The notes below the pieces were generated by a model. That model saw only the letters and a list, made by a program, of their open reading frames with translations. It had not been told where the DNA came from and did not search any database. 64,000 nucleotides of DNA, taken from the NCBI GenBank assembly GCA_027587225.1, contig JAPDDQ010000025.1, positions 1 through 64,000 on the forward strand, read 5' to 3'. Source of the DNA: Solirubrobacter taibaiensis (GTDB taxonomy: Bacteria; Actinomycetota; Thermoleophilia; Solirubrobacterales; Solirubrobacteraceae). Below, piece by piece: positions 15,614-24,018 of the stretch (its first letter is position 1; each line of letters starts with the position of its first letter). Both the position numbers and the translations under genes were made by a program.

Positions 15614-17170
15614 ATGCGGCGCGCGTTCGAGCACCCTCTCGCGCCGGCGCTGGGTTGCGCGCTGGCCTGTTTGGCGTACCTGATCGCACAGCCGGCCACC
15701 GCCGACATGGCCGCGCACTCGTATCGCGCGTGGCTGTTCGAGCACCAAGGGCTGACGGTCTGGAACGCCCAGTGGTACGGCGGGCATCACGTGCTGGGCT
15801 ACTCGCTGCTGTTCGCGCCGCTGGCGATGGTCTTCGGGCCGGCGCTCGTCGGCGTCGGCGCCGCGTTGGTCGCCACCGCGCTGTTCCCGCCGCTCGCCCA
15901 GGCGGCCGCGCCGTCGCGTGCCGCGGGCGCCACCGCGTCCTGGCTGTTCACCGCGGGCGTGCTCTCCAACGTCTGGATCGGCCGGATGCCGTTCCTGCTC
16001 GGGATCGCGTTCGGCGTCGCCGCCTGGGCGCTCGCCCGCGGCGGCCGGCTGCGGATCGCCGGCGTGCTCGGGCTGTGCACGATGCTCGCCAGCCCGGTCG
16101 CGGGCGTGTTCCTGATGCTCGGCGCCGCGGCGAAGCTGATCGCCGACGGGCGAGAAGGCCTGCGCAGCGCGCTGTGGATCTTCCTGCCGACCCTGAGCGG
16201 CGGTGTCCTGCTGTGGGCGCTGTTCCCCGAAGGCGGCAACGACCGCTTCACCGCCACCGCCTTCTGGCCGATGCTGGCGATCAGCGCGGCGGGCGTCGCG
16301 CTGCTGGCGCCCGGGCGCCGGACGCTGTGGGCCGGTGGCCTCCTGTATCTGGGAGTCCTGGTGGGCGCGTTCTTCGTGCCGACGCCGTTCGGGCAGAACG
16401 CGCTGCGGCTCGGTGTGCTGGCCGGGCCGTCCGTGCTCGCGCTCGCGCACCGCAAGAAGGTGCCGCTCGTGGCCGTGGCGATCGTCGGCGCCGCGCTGCT
16501 GTACCTGCAGTGGCTGCCCGCGGTGCGCGCGGTGGCCGAGGCGCACGGCGACCCGTCGACCCGGCTCGCCTTCCAGGCCGAGGCGCGCGACTTCCTCCAG
16601 CGCATGGCCAAGCCCGGCGAGCGGGTCGAGGTCCCGCTGACCAAGAACCACTGGGAGGCGGCGGACCTCGCGAAGGTCGTGCCGCTCGCCCGCGGGTGGG
16701 AGCGCCAGCTGGACGCGAAGGCCAACCCGATCTTCTACGACGACGAGCAGCTGACCCCCGTTCGCTACCACGACTGGCTGCGCGAGAACGCCGTGCGCTT
16801 CGTCGCGCTGCCGAACGCGCCGCTGGACTACTCCGCGACGGCTGAGGCACTCCTGCTCGAGGGCGGGGTCGACTACCTCGAGCTCGTCTACGACTCCCCG
16901 CGCTGGCGCATCTGGGAGCTGCGCGACCCGGTGCCGCCCGCCTCGGGCGGCGCGACGCTACTCGCCGCCGGGCCGAACTGGTTCATGGTCAACGCCTCCA
17001 AGCCGACCGTGGTCAAGTACCGCTACACGCCGTACTGGTCGACCGAGAACGCGTGCGTGAGCCGCGCGCCGGGCGGCTGGACGCGGGTGGAGCCCGAAGA
17101 GCCGGGCGTGCTGATGGTCCAGGCGCGCTTCGGCCTCGAGCGCAGCCGCCGCGCCAAGACGTGCCATTAG
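15614..17170 (+). CDS. Polytopic membrane protein, GT-C glycosyltransferase-like
   Basis: A 518-residue product with about ten hydrophobic helices in residues 1-330 and a soluble C-terminal third. An early acidic residue (TADMAAHSYRAWLF) and the motif WNAQWYGGHHVLGYSLLFAP resemble the first extracytoplasmic loop of GT-C fold transferases and their uncharacterised relatives. The soluble part (FYDDEQLTPVRYHDWLRENA, then VDYLELVYDSPRWRIWELRDP) resembles the C-terminal region of such proteins. It could transfer sugars from a polyprenyl donor in the envelope, but the substrate is unknown. The PAP2 gene follows at short distance in the same direction. Confidence 0.6.
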   Translation: MRRAFEHPLAPALGCALACLAYLIAQPATADMAAHSYRAWLFEHQGLTVWNAQWYGGHHVLGYSLLFAPLAMVFGPALVGVGAALVATALFPPLAQAAAPSRAAGATASWLFTAGVLSNVWIGRMPFLLGIAFGVAAWALARGGRLRIAGVLGLCTMLASPVAGVFLMLGAAAKLIADGREGLRSALWIFLPTLSGGVLLWALFPEGGNDRFTATAFWPMLAISAAGVALLAPGRRTLWAGGLLYLGVLVGAFFVPTPFGQNALRLGVLAGPSVLALAHRKKVPLVAVAIVGAALLYLQWLPAVRAVAEAHGDPSTRLAFQAEARDFLQRMAKPGERVEVPLTKNHWEAADLAKVVPLARGWERQLDAKANPIFYDDEQLTPVRYHDWLRENAVRFVALPNAPLDYSATAEALLLEGGVDYLELVYDSPRWRIWELRDPVPPASGGATLLAAGPNWFMVNASKPTVVKYRYTPYWSTENACVSRAPGGWTRVEPEEPGVLMVQARFGLERSRRAKTCH

Positions 17171-17203
17171 CGCCTGTTGGCGCCACGTGGCCGACGAGCG
17201 CGG

Positions 17204-17995
17204 GTGAATAGCCTGTTACGCGACGTGTTGTCCCGAGTTTCCCTCCCCCGCGGCCTGCGAGATCTTGGTTGGCAGATTCTGTTGTTCTGCGGGGCCTACT
17301 GGGTCTACCGGCTCGTGCGCGGCCAGGTCTACGACCAGTCCGCGGCCGCATTCGCCCACGCGCGGGACATCGTGGATCTCCAGCAGGCGCTGCACGTGTT
17401 CGTCGAGCCCGACATCCAGCAGTGGGCGATGCGCGCCGGCTGGGTCGAGGACATCGGCTCGTGGATGTACCTGAACACCCACTTCGTGGTGACGACGTTC
17501 ACGCTCGCGTTCATCTACCTGTTCCGCCACGAGCACTACTACTGGGTGCGCAACATGTTCATGGTGGCCATGGGGCTCGCGCTCCTCGGATACGTCGTGT
17601 TCCCGACCGCGCCGCCGCGGCTGATGCCCGAGTTCGGGTTCACGGACTCGGTGATGGACTTCACCGGCGTCTCGAGCACCTCGGACGTCAACGCGCTCTA
17701 CAACCCGTACGCGGCGGTGCCGTCGATGCACGTCGGATTCGCCCTGATGCTCGCGATCTCGGTGATCCGCATGACGCGCCACCGCTGGGTGAAGGTCGTG
17801 TGGGCGATCTACCCGCTCGTCGTCAGCGCTGTGGTGGTCGTGACCGCCAACCACTGGATCTTCGACGCCGTGACCGGCGCGGTCGTGGCGGTGGTCGCCG
17901 CCGTCGCCGCGCAGACCGTTTTCGCCCGCGTGCGGCCCGGGCAATGGGCGTGGGCGCCAGAACCCACGCTGGCCGCACCGGCTCGCGCCGGATAG
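17204..17995 (+). CDS. PAP2-superfamily membrane phosphatase/phosphotransferase (Aur1-like PAP2_3)
   Basis: A 263-residue protein with about six helices. Catalytic motifs are NPYAAVPSMHVGFAL (C2: Ser-Met-His) and ANHWIFDAVTGA (C3: His...Asp), with TAPPRLMPEFGF between helices 3 and 4. This arrangement matches the PAP2_3 group, which includes inositol-phosphorylceramide synthases. The next two rightward genes make phosphatidylinositol(-phosphate) and inositol-3-phosphate. It may therefore dephosphorylate phosphatidylinositol phosphate or transfer a phosphoinositol headgroup; this is inferred from family and context. The start is either GTG 17204 (chosen) or TTG 17177; neither has a clear ribosome-binding site. 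Confidence 0.8.
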   Translation: MNSLLRDVLSRVSLPRGLRDLGWQILLFCGAYWVYRLVRGQVYDQSAAAFAHARDIVDLQQALHVFVEPDIQQWAMRAGWVEDIGSWMYLNTHFVVTTFTLAFIYLFRHEHYYWVRNMFMVAMGLALLGYVVFPTAPPRLMPEFGFTDSVMDFTGVSSTSDVNALYNPYAAVPSMHVGFALMLAISVIRMTRHRWVKVVWAIYPLVVSAVVVVTANHWIFDAVTGAVVAVVAAVAAQTVFARVRPGQWAWAPEPTLAAPARAG

Positions 17996-17998
17996 GCT
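17993..17998 (+). promoter_or_regulatory. -10 hexamer TAGGCT for the PI(P) synthase gene
   Basis: TAGGCT overlaps the end of the PAP2 gene and lies 10 nt before the ATG at 18008, so the lipid synthase can have its own nearly leaderless transcript. Confidence 0.45.
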
Positions 17999-18007
17999 GC
18001 GCGGGCG

Positions 18008-18613
18008 ATGGCCACACGCGACTACCAGACGGTCATGCGCAACCGTCTCATCGAATCACGGCTCACGCCGAACGCGATCTCTCTGACGGGATTCGTGCTC
18101 TGCGTCGTATCCGCCGTGCTCATCCTGCAGGGCTGGTGGATCGCGGGCGGCATCGCGTTCATCGTCGGCTCGGTGTGCGACACGCTCGACGGGCGCTACT
18201 CGCGCATGTCCGGCAAGGGCTCGCCGTTCGGCGCGTTCCTGGACTCCACGCTCGACCGCATGGAGGAGGGCATCGTCCTCGCCGCGGTCGCCGTGCAGTT
18301 CGTGCGCGACGACGATCTGACCTTCATCTTCGGCGGCGACGTCGCCGTCGGCGTCACGGCCCTGGCGGTGCTCGCCTCGCTGATGGTCTCTTACACGCGA
18401 GCGCGTGCCGAGGCGCTCGGCGTGGAGTGCAAGGTCGGCATCGCCGATCGCGCCGTGCGCGTGGTCGTGCTCTCCGCCGGCCTCGTGTTCGGCTTCATCC
18501 AGGCGATCGAGCCGGCGGTGTACCTGCTGGCCTTGATGGCGGTCATCACCGTCTTCCAGCGCATCTTCCACGTGCGCTCCGAGCTGACGAAGCCTGTAAC
18601 CGAACCCGCCTAA
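18008..18613 (+). CDS. CDP-alcohol phosphatidyltransferase, probable phosphatidylinositol(-phosphate) synthase
   Basis: A 201-residue integral membrane enzyme. The CDP-alcohol signature D-x2-DG-x3-R-x8-G-x3-D-x3-D is complete (CDTLDGRYSRMSGKGSP followed by GAFLDSTLD, residues ~59-85), providing the two-metal site. It transfers a phosphatidyl group from CDP-diacylglycerol to an alcohol. Adjacency to inositol-3-phosphate synthase suggests the alcohol is inositol 3-phosphate, as in mycobacterial PIP synthase, rather than glycerol phosphate. Helices are at about residues 25-55, 95-125 and 150-190. Confidence 0.88.
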   Translation: MATRDYQTVMRNRLIESRLTPNAISLTGFVLCVVSAVLILQGWWIAGGIAFIVGSVCDTLDGRYSRMSGKGSPFGAFLDSTLDRMEEGIVLAAVAVQFVRDDDLTFIFGGDVAVGVTALAVLASLMVSYTRARAEALGVECKVGIADRAVRVVVLSAGLVFGFIQAIEPAVYLLALMAVITVFQRIFHVRSELTKPVTEPA

Positions 18614-18621
18614 CGGCGTAT

Positions 18622-18634
18622 TGACCGACGGTCA
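18622..18634. promoter_or_regulatory. Palindrome TGACCGACGGTCA upstream of ino1
   Basis: A perfect 13-bp palindrome (6-bp arms around one A) overlapping a TTGACC -35-like element at 18621-18626 and lying 31 nt before the ino1 TTG start. It is a candidate operator for inositol-responsive control. Confidence 0.45.
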
Positions 18635-18664
18635 CCAAACTTTTTCGAAGGGATTTGAGAAGCC

Positions 18665-19855
18665 TTGACGGCGTCTACGAACGGCAACGGCCGCTACCAG
18701 AACGAGAAGGTCCGCGTCGCCATCATCGGCGTCGGCAACTGCGCGAACGCCTTTGTGCAGGGCGTGCACTACTACAAGGACGCTGATCCCGATCAGCGCG
18801 TCCCTGGCCTGATGCACGTCGATCTCGGCGGCTACCACATCCGCGACATCGAGTTCTCCGCGGCGTTCGACATCGACGCGGAGAAGGTCGGCAAGGACCT
18901 CTCCGAGGCGATCTGGTCCGGCCAGAACAACACGATCAAGTTCGTCAAGGAAGACGTCCCGCACCTGGGCATCCCGGTCCAGCGCGGCATGACGCACGAC
19001 GGCCTGGGCAAGTACCTGTCCCAGAAGATCACGAAGGCCCCGGGCTCGACGGTCGACATCGTCCAGGTGCTCAAGGACACCAAGACCGACGTCGTCGTCT
19101 CCTACCTCCCGGTCGGCTCCGAGCAGGCCACCAAGTGGTACGTGGAGCAGATCCTCGAGGCCGGCTGCGCGATGGTCAACTGCATCCCGGTGTTCATCGC
19201 CCGCGAGCAGTACTGGAACAACCGGTTCAAGAAGGCCGGCCTGCCGATCGTCGGCGACGACATCAAGTCCCAGGTCGGCGCGACCATCGTCCACCGCCAG
19301 CTCGCCCGCCTGTTCGGCGACCGTGGCGTGGAGCTGCAGCGCACGTCGCAGCTCAACGTGGGCGGCAACATGGACTTCTACAACATGCTCGAGCGCGAGC
19401 GCCTCGAGTCCAAGAAGATCTCCAAGACGAACGCGGTCACCTCGATCGTCGACCACGAGATGCCCGCGCACGACGTGCACGTGGGTCCGTCGGACTACGT
19501 GCCGTGGCTCACGGACCGCAAGTGGGCCCACATCCGCCTCGAGGGCGCGGCCTTCGGCGACGTCCCGCTGACCGCCGAGCTCAAGCTCGAGGTCTGGGAC
19601 TCCCCGAACTCGGCCGGCATCGTCATCGACGCCGCCCGCTGCTGCAAGCTGGCCATGAACAACGGCATCGGCGGCCAGCTCGACGGCCCGTCGTCGTACC
19701 TCATGAAGTCGCCGATGAACCAGCAGCCGGACGACGCGGCGCGCACGGCGACCGAGGAGTTCATCGCCCACTACGCGCGCGCCGAGAAGGTCTCCCGCGC
19801 CGCGCGTGAGAAGAAGGTCTCGCAGGCCGAGAAGGTCGAAGCGCCGGCCGAGTAA
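18665..19855 (+). CDS. ino1: Inositol-3-phosphate synthase
   Basis: A 396-residue NAD-dependent enzyme that converts glucose 6-phosphate to myo-inositol 3-phosphate. The Rossmann segment [18 protein letters not shown] is at residues ~16-33. Conserved core motifs include [41 protein letters not shown] and GGNMDF, with the catalytic Lys/Asp region SNSAG-like in [22 protein letters not shown]. Length and sequence match the short actinobacterial type. The start is a TTG; AGGGA at 18649-18653 is the nearest ribosome-binding site, and no other start lies near. It supplies the headgroup for the lipid synthase upstream. Confidence 0.96.
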   Translation: MTASTNGNGRYQNEKVRVAIIGVGNCANAFVQGVHYYKDADPDQRVPGLMHVDLGGYHIRDIEFSAAFDIDAEKVGKDLSEAIWSGQNNTIKFVKEDVPHLGIPVQRGMTHDGLGKYLSQKITKAPGSTVDIVQVLKDTKTDVVVSYLPVGSEQATKWYVEQILEAGCAMVNCIPVFIAREQYWNNRFKKAGLPIVGDDIKSQVGATIVHRQLARLFGDRGVELQRTSQLNVGGNMDFYNMLERERLESKKISKTNAVTSIVDHEMPAHDVHVGPSDYVPWLTDRKWAHIRLEGAAFGDVPLTAELKLEVWDSPNSAGIVIDAARCCKLAMNNGIGGQLDGPSSYLMKSPMNQQPDDAARTATEEFIAHYARAEKVSRAAREKKVSQAEKVEAPAE

Positions 19856-19862
19856 GGCGCTC

Positions 19863-19895
19863 GCGCCGCGGACCCGCCCAGCGGGTCCGCGGCGC
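19863..19895. terminator. Strong bidirectional hairpin terminator
   Basis: GCGCCGCGGACCCGC (19863-19877) pairs perfectly with GCGGGTCCGCGGCGC (19881-19895) over a 3-nt loop. It lies between the convergent ino1 and metalloprotease genes. Confidence 0.85.
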
Positions 19896-19906
19896 ACGAT
19901 TCACGG

Positions 19907-21085
19907 CTACTTGCCCTTTGCGCGCGCCCAGGCGGCCTGGGCGTAGGAACCCGCGTCGCGGTCGGACACGCGGTCGGGCAGGACGACGTCATGGACGCGG
20001 TCCACGTGCTCGAAGCGGCCCGCGGCGTGCGCGGCACCAACGGCCTTCGTGCTGGCGCCGCACGAGGAGAAGTGGAAGTCGTCGATGTCGCGCCACCAGT
20101 CGCCGGCGTCGATCGCGCGGGTCATCAGGTGCGAGCACGAGTTGCGGTGCCCGTTGCCCGCCCAGTGGCCGAGCTCGTGGGCGATCACGGTCTCGAGGTC
20201 GAACTGCTCGGTGGTCGGGAGCGCCGGGCCCTGCTGCCAGGGGGTGAACGGGTCGATCGCGACGTCGGCCTCTACGACCTGGCGGCCGACGTACTTGCGG
20301 ACCGTGCGGCACTTGCGGCCCGAGAGCGTCGGGCGGCACGAACGGCGCTTGCGGTAGACGCGCGCGGTCCACGTATTCGTGGTGCCGAGCACGCCCTCCG
20401 GCCGCGGCTCGAAGCCGATCGCGTTGCGGCCGTCCGGACGGTCGAAGTTGAACATCTTCCACGACACGCCGCCGCGGGAGATGTCCCAGCGTGCGGCGGA
20501 GGCGCGGACGACCGCGATGAACCGGCTGGAGTCGACGGAGGCCGGCGCGCCCGTCGGGAAGATCGCGAGCTTCGCGTAGCTCGGGCTCGTGGTGCCGACC
20601 GAGCGCGGCATCAGCGACTGCACGAGCGACTTGCCGATCGCCGGGGCGGGCGTGGGCGCCGGCGGAACCGGGGTCGGGGTCGGCCCGCCGTTCTGCGCGT
20701 AGACGACCTCCGCCAGCAGCCGGGGCGAGCCTTCGCCGCTGAGCCACAGGCACAGCTTGTGCGCGCCCTCTCCGGCGTAGGAGGGGAAGTTCGACTCCGT
20801 CCCCGTCGCCGTCCCGATCCCGGGTTGGAGCGTGCCGACCCACACGATGGCGTCCTCATTGCACGCTTGTGCGGCGACGACCCGCGTCGCGAACGCGTAC
20901 CAGCCGCAGTAGTACGGCGAATCGCAGGCGGTCTTGGTCACCGTGAAGGTGGCTGTGGCCGCGTCACCGGTCGCGCTCAGGACCTGGATCGAGCCGGTAT
21001 CGGCGCGGGCGGCATCCGCCGAAACGGCGAACAGGAGCGGGACGGAGAGGACGAGAAGTGTGAGTAAGCGAGTGATCCTGAGCAT
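19907..21085 (-). CDS. Secreted zinc metalloprotease of the metzincin/matrixin type
   Basis: A 392-residue protein. The signal peptide covers residues 1-28 (MLRITRLLTLLVLSVPLLFAVSADAARA). A beta-rich N-terminal region with two or more cysteine pairs extends to ~130. A Thr-Pro linker (PTPTPVPPAPTPAPA) is followed by a catalytic domain. The zinc site is HELGHWAGNGH, i.e. HExxHxxGxxH, and a Met-turn candidate follows (SHLMTRA). It should cleave proteins outside the cell. The N-terminal region may be an adhesion or inhibitory domain. ATG start with TACGGT 11 nt upstream. Confidence 0.85.
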   Translation of the reverse strand: MLRITRLLTLLVLSVPLLFAVSADAARADTGSIQVLSATGDAATATFTVTKTACDSPYYCGWYAFATRVVAAQACNEDAIVWVGTLQPGIGTATGTESNFPSYAGEGAHKLCLWLSGEGSPRLLAEVVYAQNGGPTPTPVPPAPTPAPAIGKSLVQSLMPRSVGTTSPSYAKLAIFPTGAPASVDSSRFIAVVRASAARWDISRGGVSWKMFNFDRPDGRNAIGFEPRPEGVLGTTNTWTARVYRKRRSCRPTLSGRKCRTVRKYVGRQVVEADVAIDPFTPWQQGPALPTTEQFDLETVIAHELGHWAGNGHRNSCSHLMTRAIDAGDWWRDIDDFHFSSCGASTKAVGAAHAAGRFEHVDRVHDVVLPDRVSDRDAGSYAQAAWARAKGK

Positions 21086-21095
21086 CGAGGCGAAG

Positions 21096-21101
21096 ACCGT
21101 A
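21096..21101 (-). promoter_or_regulatory. -10 hexamer TACGGT for the metalloprotease
   Basis: Minus-strand TACGGT ends 11 nt before the ATG, the same sequence and nearly the same spacing as before the nth-like gene. Confidence 0.45.
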
Positions 21102-21136
21102 GCCGGGCTCCGGGTGCCGCCGTATTGGACGTTCGC

Positions 21137-22420
21137 TTAGTTCACGAGGATCTCCGGCGTCGCCTCGGCGATCGACGTCAATCCGCTGAGGCCCAGCGTC
21201 AGGTCGAACTCGGCGACGATGTTCGCGACGGCGTCACGGGCACCCTCGCGCCCGGCGAGCGCAAGCCCATATGCGTGCGGCCGGCCGATCAGCACCGCGT
21301 CGGCGCCCAGCGCCACCGCCTTCAGGACGTCCGCGCCGGTCCGCACGCCGCTGTCGAGCAACACGGTCATCCGGTCGCCCACGGCGGCGGCGACCGCAGG
21401 CAGTGCATCCAACGAAGCGATCGCGCCGTCGACCTGACGCCCACCGTGATTGGAGACGACGAGCCCGTCGAGCCCCATGTCCGCGGCGCGGCGCGCGTCG
21501 TCAGGGTGCAGGACGCCCTTGAGCAGCACCGGCAGGTCGGTCCGGTCACGCAGCGTCGCGATGTCCTCCCAGGTCAGCGACGGGCGCGAATAGGTCTCGA
21601 GGAACGTCTCCACGGCGGCCCGCGGCTCCGGCGAGCGCAGGTTCGCCGCGAAGGAGCCGGGGAACTTGCGCGTCATCGTCAGCAGCGTCTTCACCGCCGC
21701 GAACGTCGGCCGCCCGCCGGGCGTCGCGCCGCCGATCCCCGCCGCCAGTCGTTCCCGCACCAGCTCGCGGAAGCGCGGGTCGGTCAGGTACTGCGCGATC
21801 CCTTCCCCACGCGAGAACGGCAGCGACCCGAGGTTGAGGTCCTGCGGCCGCCAGCCGAGCATGGTCGTGTCCAGCGTGACCACGATCGCCTCGCAGCCCG
21901 CCGCCTTCGCGCGCGAGAGGAACGAGTCCACCACGCCTTCGTCCCGGCTCCAGTACAGCTGGAACCAGCGCGGTGCCTCCCCCATGACCGCCGCGCACTC
22001 CTCCATCGAGAAGCACGCCTGGCTGGAGAAGATGTACGGCAGGCCGAGGTCGGCGGCCGCGCCCGCGATCGCGCGGTCGGCCTCCGGGTGCAGCAGCTCG
22101 GCGGCGCCGACCGGCGCGAGCAGCACCGGCGCGGGAATCCTGCGCCCGAACAGCTCGGCGCTCAGGTCACGCCGCGAGACGTCCCGCAACACGCGCGGGA
22201 CGATCGCCCAGCGCTCGAACGCCGCCCGGTTGGCACGCATCGTCGCGCCCTCGCCCGCGCCGCCGGCCACGTAGGCCCACCCACGGACGGACGCCTTGCG
22301 CCGCGCCGCCGCCTCCAGTCCCGCGAAGTCGGTCGGAACACGCGGACGGCGCCCGAAGACGCCGTCCCGATAGATCTTGGCCTGACGCTCTCGGCCAGGT
22401 CCGGGCTGCTCGCCTGCCAT
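21137..22420 (-). CDS. FMN-dependent alpha-hydroxy acid dehydrogenase/oxidase
   Basis: A 427-residue TIM-barrel flavoenzyme that oxidises L-2-hydroxy acids such as lactate. Motifs: YVAGGAGEGATMRANRAAF near residues 50-68, LLAPVGAAELLHPEAD, FQLYWSRDEG, the FMN-binding Lys in LPVLLKGVLHPDDA, the catalytic His and Arg in VSNHGGRQVDG, and DSGVRTGADVLKAVALGADAVLIGRP. It resembles lactate 2-monooxygenase-type members. It begins 17 nt after the upstream MFS gene, so it is probably cotranscribed with it under TetR control. Confidence 0.93.
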   Translation of the reverse strand: MAGEQPGPGRERQAKIYRDGVFGRRPRVPTDFAGLEAAARRKASVRGWAYVAGGAGEGATMRANRAAFERWAIVPRVLRDVSRRDLSAELFGRRIPAPVLLAPVGAAELLHPEADRAIAGAAADLGLPYIFSSQACFSMEECAAVMGEAPRWFQLYWSRDEGVVDSFLSRAKAAGCEAIVVTLDTTMLGWRPQDLNLGSLPFSRGEGIAQYLTDPRFRELVRERLAAGIGGATPGGRPTFAAVKTLLTMTRKFPGSFAANLRSPEPRAAVETFLETYSRPSLTWEDIATLRDRTDLPVLLKGVLHPDDARRAADMGLDGLVVSNHGGRQVDGAIASLDALPAVAAAVGDRMTVLLDSGVRTGADVLKAVALGADAVLIGRPHAYGLALAGREGARDAVANIVAEFDLTLGLSGLTSIAEATPEILVN

Positions 22421-22437
22421 AGGCGAGGAGCCTACGT

Positions 22438-23898
22438 CTAGTGCGCGGTGACAGGCTCCGCGCCGTGCGCCGCCTGGATGCGGATCGACGGCACGACCAG
22501 CGCGACGACCGCGGCGCCGACGGCGAACACGCCCGCGGCCACCCAGAAGGCGACGGTGTAACCGTGCACGGTGGCGGCCTCGATGGTCGCCGCCGACGGC
22601 GCGCGGCCGCTGGCGTACGACGTGACGGCGCTCGCGAAGATCGAGCTCAGCAGCGCGGTGCCGATCGACCCGCCGACCTGCTGCATCGTGTTGACCATCG
22701 CCGAGGCGACGCCCGTGTCGGCGCGGTCCACGCCGAACGTGGCGGACTGGAACGCCGGCGGGAAGATGTTGCCCATGCCGATGCCCATGAGGATCAGTGA
22801 CGGCAGCACGTGGGTGACGTAGCCGGAGTCGGTGCCGAGCTGGGTCAGCGTGAGCATCGCCGCCGTGCCGAACAGCATGCCGACGACCATGTGCGGGCGC
22901 GGGCCGAACTTGGGCAGCAGGCGCTGGCTCACGACCTGGGCGGTGACGATGATCGCCGCCGACAGCGGGAGGAAGCCGAGGCCGGTCTCGATCGGCGAGA
23001 AGCCGAGCGTGCGCTGCATGTAGTACGTGAGGAACAGGAAGAGCGCGAACATCGCGATGCCGGCGATGCCGATCCCGGCGAACGCGCCGCCGCGGGTGCG
23101 GTCAGCGAGGACGCGCAGCGGCAGCAGCGGGTGGGCGACGCGGCGCTCGACGAGGAAGAACGCGCCGAGCAGGATCACCGAGGCGACGAGCATGATGATC
23201 GTGACCGGGTGTCCCCAGGAGTGCGTCTCGGAGTTCGAGAAGCCGTAGACGAGCGCGAACAGGCCGCTTGTGGAGAGCAGCGCGCCCGGGACGTCGATGC
23301 GCGGGCGGGCCGTCTGCGCCTGGTTGGTGAGCAGGCGGAAGGCGGCGATGGCGGCCGGCAGCGCGAACAGCAGGTTCACGTACAGGCACCAGCGCCAGGA
23401 CAGGATCTCGGTGAGGATGCCGCCGAGCAGCAGGCCGATGGCCGCGCCGGTACCGGCGATCGCGCCGAAGATGCCGAACGCCTTGCCGCGCTCGATCGGG
23501 TCGGTGAACGTGGTGGCGAGCAGGCCGAGGGCCGACGGAGCGAGCAGTGCGCCGAACAGGCCCTGCGCGGCGCGGGCCGCGACCAGCACCTCGAAGGAGC
23601 CGGCTGCACCACCGACGGCGGAGGCGACGGAGAAGCCGAGCAGACCGCCGATGAACGTCCACTTACGCCCGAACAGATCGCCGAGGCGGCCGCCGAGGAG
23701 CAGCAGCGAGCCGAACGCGAGCGCGTAGGCGGTGACGATCCACTGACGGGAGTCATTGGAGAAGCCGAGGTCCTGCTGCGCGCTCGGCAGCGCGATGTTC
23801 ACGATGGTCGCGTCGAGGACGACCATCAGCTGCGCCACGGCGATCACCGCGAGGATGACCCAGCGGCGCGCGTGGTTCGGGTCTGTGTGTGAAGGCAT
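22438..23898 (-). CDS. MFS drug exporter (EmrB/QacA, DHA2 family)
   Basis: A 486-residue, 14-helix exporter. The N-terminus MPSHTDPNHARRWV leads into VVLDATIVNIALPSAQQDLG, the signature of the DHA2 family, and GGRLGDLFGRKWTF is motif A. The antiporter motif region is GTGAAIGLLLGGIL. The ATG at 23898 is preceded only by a pyrimidine-rich strand (C-runs), so no Shine-Dalgarno site is possible there; an alternative upstream extension is unlikely because it has no helix character. It is divergent from a TetR regulator that probably represses it. Confidence 0.92.
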   Translation of the reverse strand: MPSHTDPNHARRWVILAVIAVAQLMVVLDATIVNIALPSAQQDLGFSNDSRQWIVTAYALAFGSLLLLGGRLGDLFGRKWTFIGGLLGFSVASAVGGAAGSFEVLVAARAAQGLFGALLAPSALGLLATTFTDPIERGKAFGIFGAIAGTGAAIGLLLGGILTEILSWRWCLYVNLLFALPAAIAAFRLLTNQAQTARPRIDVPGALLSTSGLFALVYGFSNSETHSWGHPVTIIMLVASVILLGAFFLVERRVAHPLLPLRVLADRTRGGAFAGIGIAGIAMFALFLFLTYYMQRTLGFSPIETGLGFLPLSAAIIVTAQVVSQRLLPKFGPRPHMVVGMLFGTAAMLTLTQLGTDSGYVTHVLPSLILMGIGMGNIFPPAFQSATFGVDRADTGVASAMVNTMQQVGGSIGTALLSSIFASAVTSYASGRAPSAATIEAATVHGYTVAFWVAAGVFAVGAAVVALVVPSIRIQAAHGAEPVTAH

Positions 23899-23900
23899 GT

Positions 23901-23997
23901 GGGAGGGGGGTGGGGGGGAGAGAGTGGAAGCGGAAGCGGAAGGTCTTATTCCGGTTATCGGCACAGAGTAGCGCAAACTGGAGGGTGTGCTTCCACT
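23901..23997. promoter_or_regulatory. MFS/tetR control region: G-runs and a 9-bp inverted repeat
   Basis: The plus strand at 23901-23918 is gggaggggggtggggggg, able to form a G-quadruplex just ahead of the MFS start. It is followed by ggaagc repeats. AGTGGAAGC (23923-23931) is repeated in inverted form as GCTTCCACT (23989-23997), a candidate TetR-family operator pair. Confidence 0.5.
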
Positions 23998-24003
23998 TCC
24001 GTC

Positions 24004-24009
24004 TATCCT
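24004..24009 (+). promoter_or_regulatory. -10 hexamer TATCCT for tetR
   Basis: TATCCT ends 10 nt before the ATG at 24019. The inverted repeat arm at 23989-23997 sits just upstream, so a bound repressor would cover this promoter. Confidence 0.45.
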
Positions 24010-24018
24010 TGTTCACGA

